DNA of 59,502 nt from CAYHSR01 sp043821725 (GTDB lineage: Bacteria; Patescibacteriota; Patescibacteriia; Magasanikbacterales; GWA2-37-8): contig JBDRCM010000002.1 in the NCBI GenBank assembly GCA_043821725.1, positions 1 through 59,502 on the forward strand. Reading direction: 5' to 3'. Shown piece by piece: positions 9,093 to 17,308 of the stretch. A program made the position numbers and the translations under genes. The notes under the pieces are model-generated. The model had not been told where the DNA came from. It made no database searches and saw only the letters and a program-made list of their open reading frames with translations. The stretch's first letter is position 1; the number at the start of each line of letters is the position of its first letter.

Positions 9093-9893
9093 ATGGAGAG
9101 AACCAAAATTAATTCCGCTATACTGCGCAAGCTGTACGTGCCGTCCATTGAATCGCACAAAGGTCAGAATGGTCGTCTGCTTATAATAGCCGGATCTCGA
9201 AAGTATCACGGCGCGTTTTATCTTTGCGCGTCAATGGCCTCAAAAATTGTTGATTTTGTTTATGTCCATACAACTAAAGATAATTTTGAGATTATTAAAA
9301 AAATGCGTGAGCGGCTCGCTGAATTTATATATATAAATAAGCGCGACCTGAGCGCAACAATTAAGGAGTCTGACGCAATTCTCATGGGTCCTGGACTTAC
9401 TCCTGACGCGAATATTAAAAAATTGGTAAATAAAATTCTTAAAGAAAATCCACACAAAAAAATATTGCTGGACGCCGGCGCTTTGAGAGTGGCAGACATT
9501 AAATTTTTGCATAAAAAATGCGTTTTAACTCCGCACCGACAGGAATTCAAAGCGCTGTTCAACATTGAAGCATCAATGCTGGCCGCACGTGAGATTGCCA
9601 AGAAAATACCATCCATAATTATTTTAAAAGGAAGTACTGATTATATTTTTCAGAATGAAAAATGTTTTTATAATACAACAGGCAACGTAGGCATGACAAA
9701 AGGTGGAACCGGAGATGTGTTAGCCGGATTGCTCGCGGCTCTTCTCACCAAAACAGATGCCATTACTGCCGCACAACAGGCAATTTACATAAACGGTCTG
9801 GCAGGTGATCGCTTGTATAAAACTAAAAAACAATATTATAGCGCAAGCGAATTAATTCCCGAGGTACAGAAAATACTTGCAAACAAAAGATGA
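9093..9893 (+). CDS. nnrD: ADP-dependent NAD(P)H-hydrate dehydratase
   Basis: A 266-aa ribokinase-fold enzyme that repairs hydrated NADH/NADPH using ADP. Motifs: GQNGRLLIIAGSRKYHGA near 25, AILMGPGL near 95, LLDAGALR near 127, LTPHRQEFKALF near 143 and GGTGDVLAGLLAALL near 203, the nucleotide-binding and catalytic Asp segment. Only the dehydratase half is present, not the NnrE epimerase that is fused to it in many bacteria. A TTG at 9057 extends the frame over the end of the preceding gene, but the ATG at 9093 keeps the conserved start. Confidence 0.92.
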   Translation: MERTKINSAILRKLYVPSIESHKGQNGRLLIIAGSRKYHGAFYLCASMASKIVDFVYVHTTKDNFEIIKKMRERLAEFIYINKRDLSATIKESDAILMGPGLTPDANIKKLVNKILKENPHKKILLDAGALRVADIKFLHKKCVLTPHRQEFKALFNIEASMLAAREIAKKIPSIIILKGSTDYIFQNEKCFYNTTGNVGMTKGGTGDVLAGLLAALLTKTDAITAAQQAIYINGLAGDRLYKTKKQYYSASELIPEVQKILANKR

Positions 9894-9920
9894 GCCCTTA
9901 CATTGCGTAAGGGCTGTTTT
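9893..9920 (+). terminator. Intrinsic terminator after nnrD
   Basis: A perfect 9-bp stem AGCCCTTAC/GTAAGGGCT with a 5-nt loop overlaps the stop codon and is followed by GTTTTG. It closes the TraG-like/nnrD unit. Confidence 0.75.
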
Positions 9921-9966
9921 GCGTACCGGATCGGGTGTGGAAAGTCGGGTAAAAACATGCTTTTCC

Positions 9967-10086
9967 TCATAGTTTTTTGAAACACACTGTGATGAGCGCT
10001 CCGGTTATGATGTCTTCGATGGTATATAGAATGTAAAATCCTCCCATAATGCCGTATTCCACTGCGATCAATAATTTAAACATCAT
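9967..10086 (-). CDS. 39-aa membrane peptide with a strong Shine-Dalgarno
   Basis: On the minus strand an AAAGGAGATCC site lies 6 nt before tandem ATG codons at 10086. The frame reads MMFKLLIAVEYGIMGGFYIL, then YTIEDIITGALITV and ends in FKKL. One or two hydrophobic stretches suggest a membrane peptide with a basic C-terminus. Strong SD sites are uncommon in this window, which raises the odds of real translation. I know no family. It sits alone in a repeat-rich gap. Confidence 0.5.
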   Translation of the reverse strand: MMFKLLIAVEYGIMGGFYILYTIEDIITGALITVCFKKL

Positions 10087-10171
10087 TGTGGATCTCCTTT
10101 AGTTACTGTTGAACTCATATAGAGTTATCCAACATAATATGCTATTACTAACGAAATGACAAATGTTAAAA

Positions 10172-10593
10172 AATGTCTGTCATTCTGAATCCCGACTTAT
10201 CCCGACTTAGTCGGGACTTATCCCGACTTAGTCGGGACTTATCCCGACTTAGTCGGGATGAAGAATCCCTTTAAATAATTCACTTGAATTAATTTGAATG
10301 ATCAGAGGGATCCTTCGCGGAGTTTATCCTCGAGCGTAGCGAAGGGCTCAGGATGACAGGTGAAGGGCTCAGGATGACAGATAAGCTCTTCGCAAAGTTT
10401 AGCACTATGTCATTCTGAACGTAATGAATGAGCGTAGCGAATGAATGAAGTGAAGAATCCCTCTGTTTACTGTGAGCTAAGGGATCCCTTCATTTCATTC
10501 AGGGCAAGCTCTTCGGTCGCTGAGTTTATCCCGACTTAGTCGGGATTTATCCCGACTTAGTCGGGACTCAGGATGACATAGTGCTAAACTTTG
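10172..10593. repeat. Nested palindromic repeat cluster (TCATTCTGA / TCCCGACTTAGTCGGGA)
   Basis: Two back-to-back hairpin units. Unit 1 (about 10172-10380) opens with CTGTCATTCTGAA and closes with CAGGATGACAG. Unit 2 (about 10397-10593) opens AAAGTTTAGCACTATGTCAT and closes with its inverted copy, with one mismatch over 25 bp. Inside are five full copies of the 17-bp palindrome TCCCGACTTAGTCGGGA at 10200, 10221, 10242, 10529 and 10550, the first three at a 21-bp period. AGGGATCC/GAAGAATCCC segments recur. No coding potential. Confidence 0.85.
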
Positions 10594-10651
10594 TATGAGT
10601 TCATTATACATAATACATAAAGAATAATAAATATTCAAATGGTTCATTATC

Positions 10652-10680
10652 GGGTCTGTCGCGCAATGCACTTTCGTAGC
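10652..10680. mobile_element. Solo end of the dispersed inverted-repeat element
   Basis: GGGTCTGTCGCGCAATGCAC followed by TTTCGTAGC matches the first 29 bp of the long arm of the element (GGGTCTGTCGCCAAATGCGC then TTTCGTGAC in copy 1) with a few changes. No opposite end is found before mscS, so this is a truncated relic. Confidence 0.6.
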
Positions 10681-10726
10681 AGATCCTTATCAGATTATTT
10701 TTTTTGGTCAACATTTTAAATCGTGT

Positions 10727-10755
10727 TTGAATAAATTGTGTCATTGTAGTACAAT
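10727..10755 (+). promoter_or_regulatory. Promoter for mscS
   Basis: TTGAAT, 17 nt, TACAAT, ending 58 nt before the mscS ATG. It is the best sigma-70-type match in the gap. Confidence 0.5.
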
Positions 10756-10813
10756 AAATAAAGTGCTTAATCCACAGCGTATTTTGGAATCATATTATTA
10801 ATAAACAAAGCAT

Positions 10814-11890
10814 ATGAATTTTTTTTATAACATTATTAACTATCTTCGCCAAACCTCACTTGATGGCAATACTCTATTGGATTATTCAATAGCTTTGCTG
10901 ATTTTTTTCGGAGTATGGGCAATATTATATGTATTTAAGTCAATTTTTTTAAGCTATTTAAAAGCCCTCACTAAAAAGACAAAAAACAATTATGATGATT
11001 TGTTTGTTGATATATTGGACAATGTGGGTTATATAGCATATCCAACCGTTTCAATATATTTGGCTTCTCTTTACCTTAATCTGGCGCAGTGGCTGGACAA
11101 TTGCCTGTCTGTAATTTTTGTTATCCTGCTGGCTTATGAGGCCTCGCGAGCATTAAAAAGAATTTTTTCTTTTTATGCTGACAGATATATATCAAAACTG
11201 GAAGACCAATCAGATGCGCAATCAACAAAATCAATAATTAACATATTATGGAAGATGGCAATGGCTCTGATGTGGGTAGTTGTTGCCTTGCTTGTAATGT
11301 CAAATCTTGGGTTGAATGTTACTTCATTGGTGGCAAGTTTTGGTATTGGTGGAATTGCCATAGCTTTGGCCGTTCAAAATATTTTGGGAGATTTATTAAG
11401 CGCTTTTTCCATTTATCTTGACAAGCCATTTTCAGTTGGGGATTTTATCGTTGTAGGCGCAGATAAAGGAACTGTTGAAAAAATAGGCCTTAAATCCACG
11501 CGATTGCGCAGTATTACCGGTGAAGAATTGGTAATATCAAATAAAGAGCTTACGTCCGTTAGAATTAATAATTTTAAGCGCATGCAGCAAAGGCGCGATG
11601 ATTTTACTATTGGGGTTGAATACGGAACGCCAATTGAAAAATTAAAGAGTATACCAACAATCATCAAGCAAATTATTGATTCAATGGAAGATATTGATTT
11701 CATAAGGTGCCACTTTGTTAAACTGGCTGACTTTAGTTTGAATTTTAATGTTGTATTTTTTGTCAAATCAGCCGATTATGACGCTTTTTTGGATTTTAAG
11801 GAACAAATTCTTCTTGAAATTTATTCCAAATTTGGGGAAAAAGGGATTAAATTTGCTTTTCCAACACAGGAAATTATTTTAAAGAAATAG
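10814..11890 (+). CDS. mscS: MscS-type mechanosensitive channel
   Basis: A 358-aa membrane protein. Hydrophobic segments lie near 22-45, 70-95 and 140-165. Then comes the pore-lining TM3 and start of the beta domain, with the family signature SFGIGGIAIALAVQNILGDL near residues 176-195, followed by DKPFSVGDFIVVGADKGTVE and ITGEELVISNKELTS. It opens under membrane tension to release solutes during hypo-osmotic shock. Somewhat longer than E. coli MscS (286 aa) through an extra N-terminal helix. Starts at ATG with its own promoter; a 100-aa gene follows 14 nt later. Confidence 0.92.
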   Translation: MNFFYNIINYLRQTSLDGNTLLDYSIALLIFFGVWAILYVFKSIFLSYLKALTKKTKNNYDDLFVDILDNVGYIAYPTVSIYLASLYLNLAQWLDNCLSVIFVILLAYEASRALKRIFSFYADRYISKLEDQSDAQSTKSIINILWKMAMALMWVVVALLVMSNLGLNVTSLVASFGIGGIAIALAVQNILGDLLSAFSIYLDKPFSVGDFIVVGADKGTVEKIGLKSTRLRSITGEELVISNKELTSVRINNFKRMQQRRDDFTIGVEYGTPIEKLKSIPTIIKQIIDSMEDIDFIRCHFVKLADFSLNFNVVFFVKSADYDAFLDFKEQILLEIYSKFGEKGIKFAFPTQEIILKK

Positions 11891-11904
11891 AGTGGCGCAT
11901 AAGC

Positions 11905-12207
11905 ATGAAAATAAAAATACCAGAAAAAAGTGTTGAGGACGCAGAAAAGTTTATCCGTAGATGCGGTTATGGCAGAATTTTTAACAGAAAAATCAATAAA
12001 ATAAGTTATGCCCGTCGACTGCGCGGTTCTTTTTATCCTAGATTTCATATATATATGATAATCAAGACAAATAGTATTGAAATTAATTTGCATTTAGATC
12101 AAAGGCAGACAAGGTATAAAGGCGTAACAGCGCACAGTGGCGAATACAGCGGAGAGCTTGTGCAAGATGAAGCCAAAAGAATAAAAAATCGCATTTCAGC
12201 AAGCTAA
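11905..12207 (+). CDS. Conserved small protein of unknown function
   Basis: A 100-aa soluble, basic protein: KIPEKSVEDAEKFIRRCGY, FHIYMIIKTNSIEINLHLDQ, then TAHSGEYSGELVQDEAKRIK. Short proteins with a similar Leu-His-Leu-Asp-Gln and His-Ser-Gly-Glu-Tyr pattern occur in Patescibacteria as far as I recall, but I cannot name a domain. It lies 14 nt after mscS and could be cotranscribed. Confidence 0.65.
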   Translation: MKIKIPEKSVEDAEKFIRRCGYGRIFNRKINKISYARRLRGSFYPRFHIYMIIKTNSIEINLHLDQRQTRYKGVTAHSGEYSGELVQDEAKRIKNRISAS

Positions 12208-12240
12208 AAAAATTGTTTTGTTGCAGAAAAGCCAAAATTA

Positions 12241-12334
12241 TGACATTTTAACTTCCCTGAAACCGGACATTTCTAAATCCTTACAAGTAGGACATTTTAA
12301 AATCCCTGAAAGTATGACATTTTAACTTCCCGTT
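12241..12334. repeat. Four 25-bp imperfect direct repeats upstream of secA
   Basis: GACATTT begins at 12242, 12266, 12291 and 12316, a period of 24-25 bp. The best-conserved unit is GACATTTTAACTTCCCTGAA. The array ends about 20 bp before the secA -35. It may be a repressor-binding array. It also resembles the multiple terminal repeats at IS21-type transposon ends, so it could be a relic; no transposase is near. Confidence 0.75.
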
Positions 12335-12353
12335 GACAAAATATTTAAGCTAC

Positions 12354-12382
12354 TTGAAGTAACAAGCGATTTATGGTAGCAT
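12354..12382 (+). promoter_or_regulatory. Promoter for secA
   Basis: TTGAAG, 17 nt, TAGCAT, with an extended -10 TG. It is about 38 nt before the secA ATG. A perfect TTGACA at 12333 lacks a good -10 at the right distance. Confidence 0.4.
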
Positions 12383-12419
12383 ATTCAAGCTTTTAGAGCT
12401 TTTTTTAAAATATATTTTT

Positions 12420-15185
12420 ATGACATTATTAACGAAAATATTCGGAGATCCAAACGCAAAAGCCATTAAAGAAGTTCAACCCATTGTTAATGAAATAAAC
12501 AATTTTGAATCAACAATGGCAGGGCTTGAAATTGTTGATTTGGCAAAAAAAACAGATGAATTCAAGCAAAGATTAAAAAATAATGAAAAATTGGATAATA
12601 TATTGCCTGAAGCATTTGCAGTTGTGCGTGAAACATCAAAGCGTTTGATGAAGATGAGGCATTATGATGTTCAGCTTGTAGGCGGAATTGTGCTTCATAG
12701 AGGTCAGATTGCTGAAATGGGAACTGGAGAAGGCAAGACCTTAGTGGCTACGTTGCCTGTATATTTGAATGCATTAACAGGCAAAGGTGTTCATGTTGTC
12801 ACAGTAAATGACTATTTGGCCAAAAGAGATGCCATTTGGATGGGTCAAATTTACAACGCACTTGGGCTTTCTGTTGGAATTGTTCAAAATCAAATGGTTT
12901 CATTCAAGTATCGTGCTGAAGCATTCACCAAAGTTGGCGAGCCGAATGATCTGGTTGAAGGTGGTCAAAAAGATGAAGAGCGCGACATCAAAGGAATGTT
13001 TAAGGTTGAAGATGATTTTTTGGAGCCGTGCACGCGCGCTGAAGCATATCAATGCGATATTGTGTATGGTACAAATAATGAATATGGCTTTGATTATTTG
13101 CGCGACAACATGGCACAGAATATAGAGGACAAGACACAGCGTCCTTTTTATTACGCAATCATCGACGAAGTTGATTCTATTTTAATAGATGAGGCGCGAA
13201 CACCTTTGATTATTTCAGCTCCGGCTGAAGATGCAACGCAGATGTATTACAAGTTTGCCGAGTTGGTAAGGCGGCTCAAGGAAAATGAGGATTATAATAT
13301 TGATGAGAAGATGAGGACCGCAACTTTATCCGAAGCCGGCATTTCAAATTTTGAAAGATGGCTCGGAGTTGATAATATATATGCAGAGGGTGGAGTAAGA
13401 ACAGTGCACCATATTGAACAAGCATTGCGGGCGCACGCTCTTTTTAAAATTAACAAGGATTATATAGTTGAAAATGGAGAAGTTATTATAGTGGATGAAT
13501 TTACCGGAAGAAAGATGCCGGGCAGAAGGTACAGCGAGGGCCTGCATCAGGCAATAGAAGCCAAGGAAAAAGCCACTATTCAACAGGAAAGCCAGACAAT
13601 GGCAACCATAACTTTTCAAAATTTATTCCGAATGTATGAAAAGCTCTCCGGAATGACTGGCACGGCCGTAACTGAGGCCGAAGAATTTGGCAAAATTTAC
13701 AATTTGGAAGTGGTAGTAATCCCGCCAAACAAGCCAAGCTCGCGCCATGATATGCCAGACAAGATATACAAGACCGAAGACGCCAAATTTAAAGCCATTG
13801 TGGCTCGTGTAAAAGAATTACAGGAAAAAAGCCAGCCGGTTTTGATTGGTACTGCTTCAGTTGATAAAAATGAGTTGTTAAGCGAGTATCTTACAATTGA
13901 AGGAATTGAGCATGAGATTTTAAATGCAAAGAACCATGAGCGTGAAGGTCAAATTATCGCACAAGCAGGAAGAGCTGGTCATGTTACTTTAGCGACCAAT
14001 ATGGCCGGACGCGGAGTTGATATTGTTTTAGGCGGAAATCCGGTAATTTTGGAAGAGCATGAAAATGTCAAGCGTGTTGGTGGTTTGTTTGTAATCGGCA
14101 CAGAGCGTCATGAGTCGCGGCGTATTGATAATCAATTGCGCGGACGGTCCGGAAGACAGGGAGATCCCGGAGTAACTCAGTTTTATCTTTCAACTGAAGA
14201 CGATCTTATGAGGATTTTTGCGGGCGACCGCATTAGATCGGTTATGAACACATTGCGCGTGCCAGATGACATGCCAATTGAACAAAAAAGTATTTCAAAA
14301 ATTATTCAATCCGCACAGAAAAAAGTGGAAGGCATACATTTTGATACCAGAAAGCACTTGCTTGAATATGACGACGTTCTTAATCGCCACCGTGAGGTAA
14401 TATACGGCAAGCGCGATGGCATACTTGAAAGTTTTAAAAAGCAAATTGATGGAGAGCAACTGCCAAAAGACAAAATTTTAAGAGCAAAAATTTTGGAAAT
14501 GGTTGAACAGGAGATTGAAAACGTAATTTCATTTCATACCAACACAGAGGATTTCAAGGGGTGGAACATTGAAGAGATTATAGAAAGTGTGTCAACCATA
14601 TTTCCACTTTCAGGCGATGAAAAGGAAAAAATTCAACGGCTTAGCCAAACGCAAAACGATCATAAAAAAATGGAAGGGGTTGAAACGAGAACCAATATGA
14701 TTGAATATATAGTGGAATTGGCAGGAAAGAAATACACTGAACTTCTTGTTGAAAAAGTGTCTGATGAGAAATTGTTATTTGAAATTGAAAAGCAGGTTTT
14801 GTTGAGAGCCATTGATAATTTATGGGTTGAGCACTTGGTTTCAATTGATTATCTGCGTACCGGCATAGGTTTACGCGGATATGGCCAGCGCGATCCGCTT
14901 GTTGAATATAAAAAGGAGACATATTTTATGTTTAACGAACTGCTTGGTTCAGTACAGCGCGAAGTTGCATATTTAATATATAAGATTAACATCGGCCTTC
15001 AATTGGCGCCGTCAGTGATGGAAAAAGGCAATTTAAAGCTTAGCGGAGCAAGCAAGACATCAAACGGATCTGAATATCCATCTCTCCATGCAAAGATTAA
15101 GAACGAGGATGGAAGCAAAGTGGGAAGAAATGATCCATGCCCATGCGGAAGCAACAAGAAATTTAAAAAATGTTGTGGGAAGTAG
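12420..15185 (+). CDS. secA: SecA preprotein translocase ATPase
   Basis: A 921-aa motor that pushes unfolded preproteins through SecYEG. Walker A MGTGEGKTLVATLPVYLNAL near 99-118, TVNDYLAKRDA, DEVDSILIDEARTPLIIS (DEAD-type Walker B and its continuation), NMAGRGVDIVLGGNP and the QLRGRSGRQGDPG motif are all present. The C-terminus carries the Zn-binding SEC-C tail DPCPCGSNKKFKKCCGK, which binds SecB or ribosomes in other bacteria. A roughly 20-40-residue insertion around 170-205 (EPNDLVEGGQKDEERDIKG) lies in NBD1. secD follows 70 bp downstream from its own promoter. Confidence 0.98.
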   Translation: MTLLTKIFGDPNAKAIKEVQPIVNEINNFESTMAGLEIVDLAKKTDEFKQRLKNNEKLDNILPEAFAVVRETSKRLMKMRHYDVQLVGGIVLHRGQIAEMGTGEGKTLVATLPVYLNALTGKGVHVVTVNDYLAKRDAIWMGQIYNALGLSVGIVQNQMVSFKYRAEAFTKVGEPNDLVEGGQKDEERDIKGMFKVEDDFLEPCTRAEAYQCDIVYGTNNEYGFDYLRDNMAQNIEDKTQRPFYYAIIDEVDSILIDEARTPLIISAPAEDATQMYYKFAELVRRLKENEDYNIDEKMRTATLSEAGISNFERWLGVDNIYAEGGVRTVHHIEQALRAHALFKINKDYIVENGEVIIVDEFTGRKMPGRRYSEGLHQAIEAKEKATIQQESQTMATITFQNLFRMYEKLSGMTGTAVTEAEEFGKIYNLEVVVIPPNKPSSRHDMPDKIYKTEDAKFKAIVARVKELQEKSQPVLIGTASVDKNELLSEYLTIEGIEHEILNAKNHEREGQIIAQAGRAGHVTLATNMAGRGVDIVLGGNPVILEEHENVKRVGGLFVIGTERHESRRIDNQLRGRSGRQGDPGVTQFYLSTEDDLMRIFAGDRIRSVMNTLRVPDDMPIEQKSISKIIQSAQKKVEGIHFDTRKHLLEYDDVLNRHREVIYGKRDGILESFKKQIDGEQLPKDKILRAKILEMVEQEIENVISFHTNTEDFKGWNIEEIIESVSTIFPLSGDEKEKIQRLSQTQNDHKKMEGVETRTNMIEYIVELAGKKYTELLVEKVSDEKLLFEIEKQVLLRAIDNLWVEHLVSIDYLRTGIGLRGYGQRDPLVEYKKETYFMFNELLGSVQREVAYLIYKINIGLQLAPSVMEKGNLKLSGASKTSNGSEYPSLHAKIKNEDGSKVGRNDPCPCGSNKKFKKCCGK

Positions 15186-15211
15186 TGAAATTTACGTCAA
15201 ATTTTATCCAC

Positions 15212-15240
15212 TTGTAATAAATTACAAAAAAGCGTAAAAT
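15212..15240 (+). promoter_or_regulatory. Promoter for secDF
   Basis: TTGTAA, 17 nt, TAAAAT in the short secA-secD gap, 16 nt before the secD ATG, implying a very short leader. Confidence 0.55.
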
Positions 15241-15255
15241 GAATTTCACATTGTT

Positions 15256-17307
15256 ATGACCAGCAAAAAGCAAATTACAAGACCAATTACACGATCCCGT
15301 CTAAGAGGCCATATTGTTTCAATAGCCATTATGGTTGTTTTTTGTATTGTCATGATTTTACCTAGCAATATAAACAAAGCAATCAGTTGGACCAATTCGC
15401 ATTATAATTTGGGCATTCCAAATATGCCGTCAGCAGGATTTAATTTGGGATTGGATCTTCAGGGAGGAGCTCACCTTGTTTATCAGGCAGAAACAAGCAA
15501 GATTGAGTCAAAAGACATAGCTGATTCTGTGGAAGGTGTAAGAGATGTGATTGAAAGGCGCGTCAGAGGAGGACTTGGCGTTGCTGAGCCATTGGTGCAA
15601 ACCACAAAGGTTGGAAGCGATTATCGCGTGATTATTGAGTTGCCTGGTGTTCAAGATGTAAATGAAGCCATTAAAATGATCGGTGAGACGCCAACTTTGG
15701 AATTTAAAGAAGAAAATAACGAGCCGGATAGGGTTCTAACTGAATCTGAGAAAGATCAGATGAGTGACTACAATGCACAGGCAGAAATATCTGCAAGTGA
15801 GATATTGAGCATGACTCTTGCAAGCCCGAATGATTTTAGCGCTTTGGTAGGGCAGTATTCTCAAGATGATTTAAGCAATCAGTCCAATGGCGATCTTGGA
15901 TTTATAGACGGCACAATTTGGCCGGAGATATACCAATGGGCGGCTGGGGCAAAAGACGGAGATGTCGGCAATGTTCCTATAAAAACAAGTGAAGGGTATA
16001 ATATAGTGAAAAGAACGTCATCTCGAGAATCTGAAGTTGAAATAAAGGCATCTCATTTATTGGTATGTTATGAAGGCGCTGACAGGTGCGATAATCCAAA
16101 ATACAAAACAAAAGATGAGGCGCGTAAAAAAATAGAGGAAATCAAAAAAAGCATAAGCACGTCAAATTTTTCTGCTCTGGTTAAGAAAAATTCAACTGAA
16201 CCAGGAGCTGACAAGACCGGCGGTGATCTTGGCTGGTTTGGGAAGGGCAGAATGGTGATTGAGTTTGAAAACGTTGTTTTTTCAATGAACAAAAATACTA
16301 TTTCAGATATAGTGGAAACACAGTTCGGTTTTCACATAATTTATAAACAAGATGAGCGAAAAAAGAGCGAGTATCAGGTCGCAAGAATTTTAATTAGAAC
16401 AAAAAGCGCGGCAGATATGGTGCCTCCGGAGGAAAAATGGGATAACACAGGACTCTCGGGAAAACAACTGAAGCGCGCGGAAGTAATTCAAGACCCTCAA
16501 AGTGGCCAAATACAAGTAAGCTTGAATTTTGATTCTGAAGGATCTGATTTGTTTGCCAAAATAACGGAGCGCAATACAGGAAAGCTTGTAGCCATTTTTC
16601 TTGATGGACAACCAATCAGTATTCCACGAGTAAATGAGCCGATTTTAAGCGGAAGCGCTGTTATTACCGGAGGATTTAATTTGCAGGAAGCTCAACTCCT
16701 TGCAAGGCGGCTTAACTCAGGCGCTTTGCCCGTGCCTATTAAGCTTATAAGCCAGCAGAAAGTTGATGCAACGCTTGGAGCTGAATCTTTACAAAAAAGT
16801 TATACTGCCGCGATTTACGGTTTGATTATGATAATTTTGTTCATGATTATATATTACCGACTGCCCGGTTTGATTGCCACTCTATCTCTTGGCATATATA
16901 CATTTTTGGCTTTGACGATTTTTAAATTAATGGGAGTTACACTTACTTTGTCAGGCATTGCAGGTTTTATTCTTTCACTTGGCATGGCTGTTGACGCGAA
17001 CGTTCTTATTTTTGAAAGATTAAAAGAAGAATTAAAAAGCGGACGCAGTTTAAGGCCGTCTATTGAAGATGCTTTTAAGAGGGCATGGCCTTCAATCAGA
17101 GACGGCAATATCACCACTCTTTTGAGCGCCACTTTTTTAGTATGGTTTGGAACCGGGTTTGTACAGGGATTTGCAGCCACATTGATAATCGGCGTGCTTT
17201 CAAGCATGTTTACCGCAATAGTAATCACCAAGGCAATTATGAGGTTTATAAGCTATTGGTTTAAAGATTCAGGCAACTGGTTATTCCTTGGGTTTAGAAA
17301 AAAGTAA
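15256..17307 (+). CDS. secD: SecD with two inserted parvulin-type prolyl-isomerase units
   Basis: A 683-aa protein. TM1 near 22-42 and the SecD head start (FNLGLDLQGGAHLVY near 67, DVIERRVRGGLGVAEPLV near 97) are typical. At about residues 175-375 the periplasmic P1 region contains a foreign insert. The first unit (about 181-255) looks like a C-terminal half of a parvulin: FSALVGQYSQ, NGDLGFIDG, TSEGYNIVKR. The second (about 260-370) is complete: IKASHLLV, FSALVKKNSTEPGADKTGGD, LGWFGKGRMVIEFENVVFSM, TQFGFHIIYKQDE. The SecD fold then resumes (AEVIQDPQSGQIQVSLNFDS; INSGAL-type turn; KVDATLGAESL near 497) with five C-terminal TM helices. SecDF pulls emerging proteins by proton motive force; the insert would add folding at the exit. 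secF overlaps no codons and follows at once. Confidence 0.95.
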   Translation: MTSKKQITRPITRSRLRGHIVSIAIMVVFCIVMILPSNINKAISWTNSHYNLGIPNMPSAGFNLGLDLQGGAHLVYQAETSKIESKDIADSVEGVRDVIERRVRGGLGVAEPLVQTTKVGSDYRVIIELPGVQDVNEAIKMIGETPTLEFKEENNEPDRVLTESEKDQMSDYNAQAEISASEILSMTLASPNDFSALVGQYSQDDLSNQSNGDLGFIDGTIWPEIYQWAAGAKDGDVGNVPIKTSEGYNIVKRTSSRESEVEIKASHLLVCYEGADRCDNPKYKTKDEARKKIEEIKKSISTSNFSALVKKNSTEPGADKTGGDLGWFGKGRMVIEFENVVFSMNKNTISDIVETQFGFHIIYKQDERKKSEYQVARILIRTKSAADMVPPEEKWDNTGLSGKQLKRAEVIQDPQSGQIQVSLNFDSEGSDLFAKITERNTGKLVAIFLDGQPISIPRVNEPILSGSAVITGGFNLQEAQLLARRLNSGALPVPIKLISQQKVDATLGAESLQKSYTAAIYGLIMIILFMIIYYRLPGLIATLSLGIYTFLALTIFKLMGVTLTLSGIAGFILSLGMAVDANVLIFERLKEELKSGRSLRPSIEDAFKRAWPSIRDGNITTLLSATFLVWFGTGFVQGFAATLIIGVLSSMFTAIVITKAIMRFISYWFKDSGNWLFLGFRKK

Positions 17308-17308
17308 T

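Noticed and set aside
10172..10593. CRISPR array
   Set aside because: The 17-bp units are palindromes spaced by 4 bp or abutted, with no unique 30-40 bp spacers and no cas genes.
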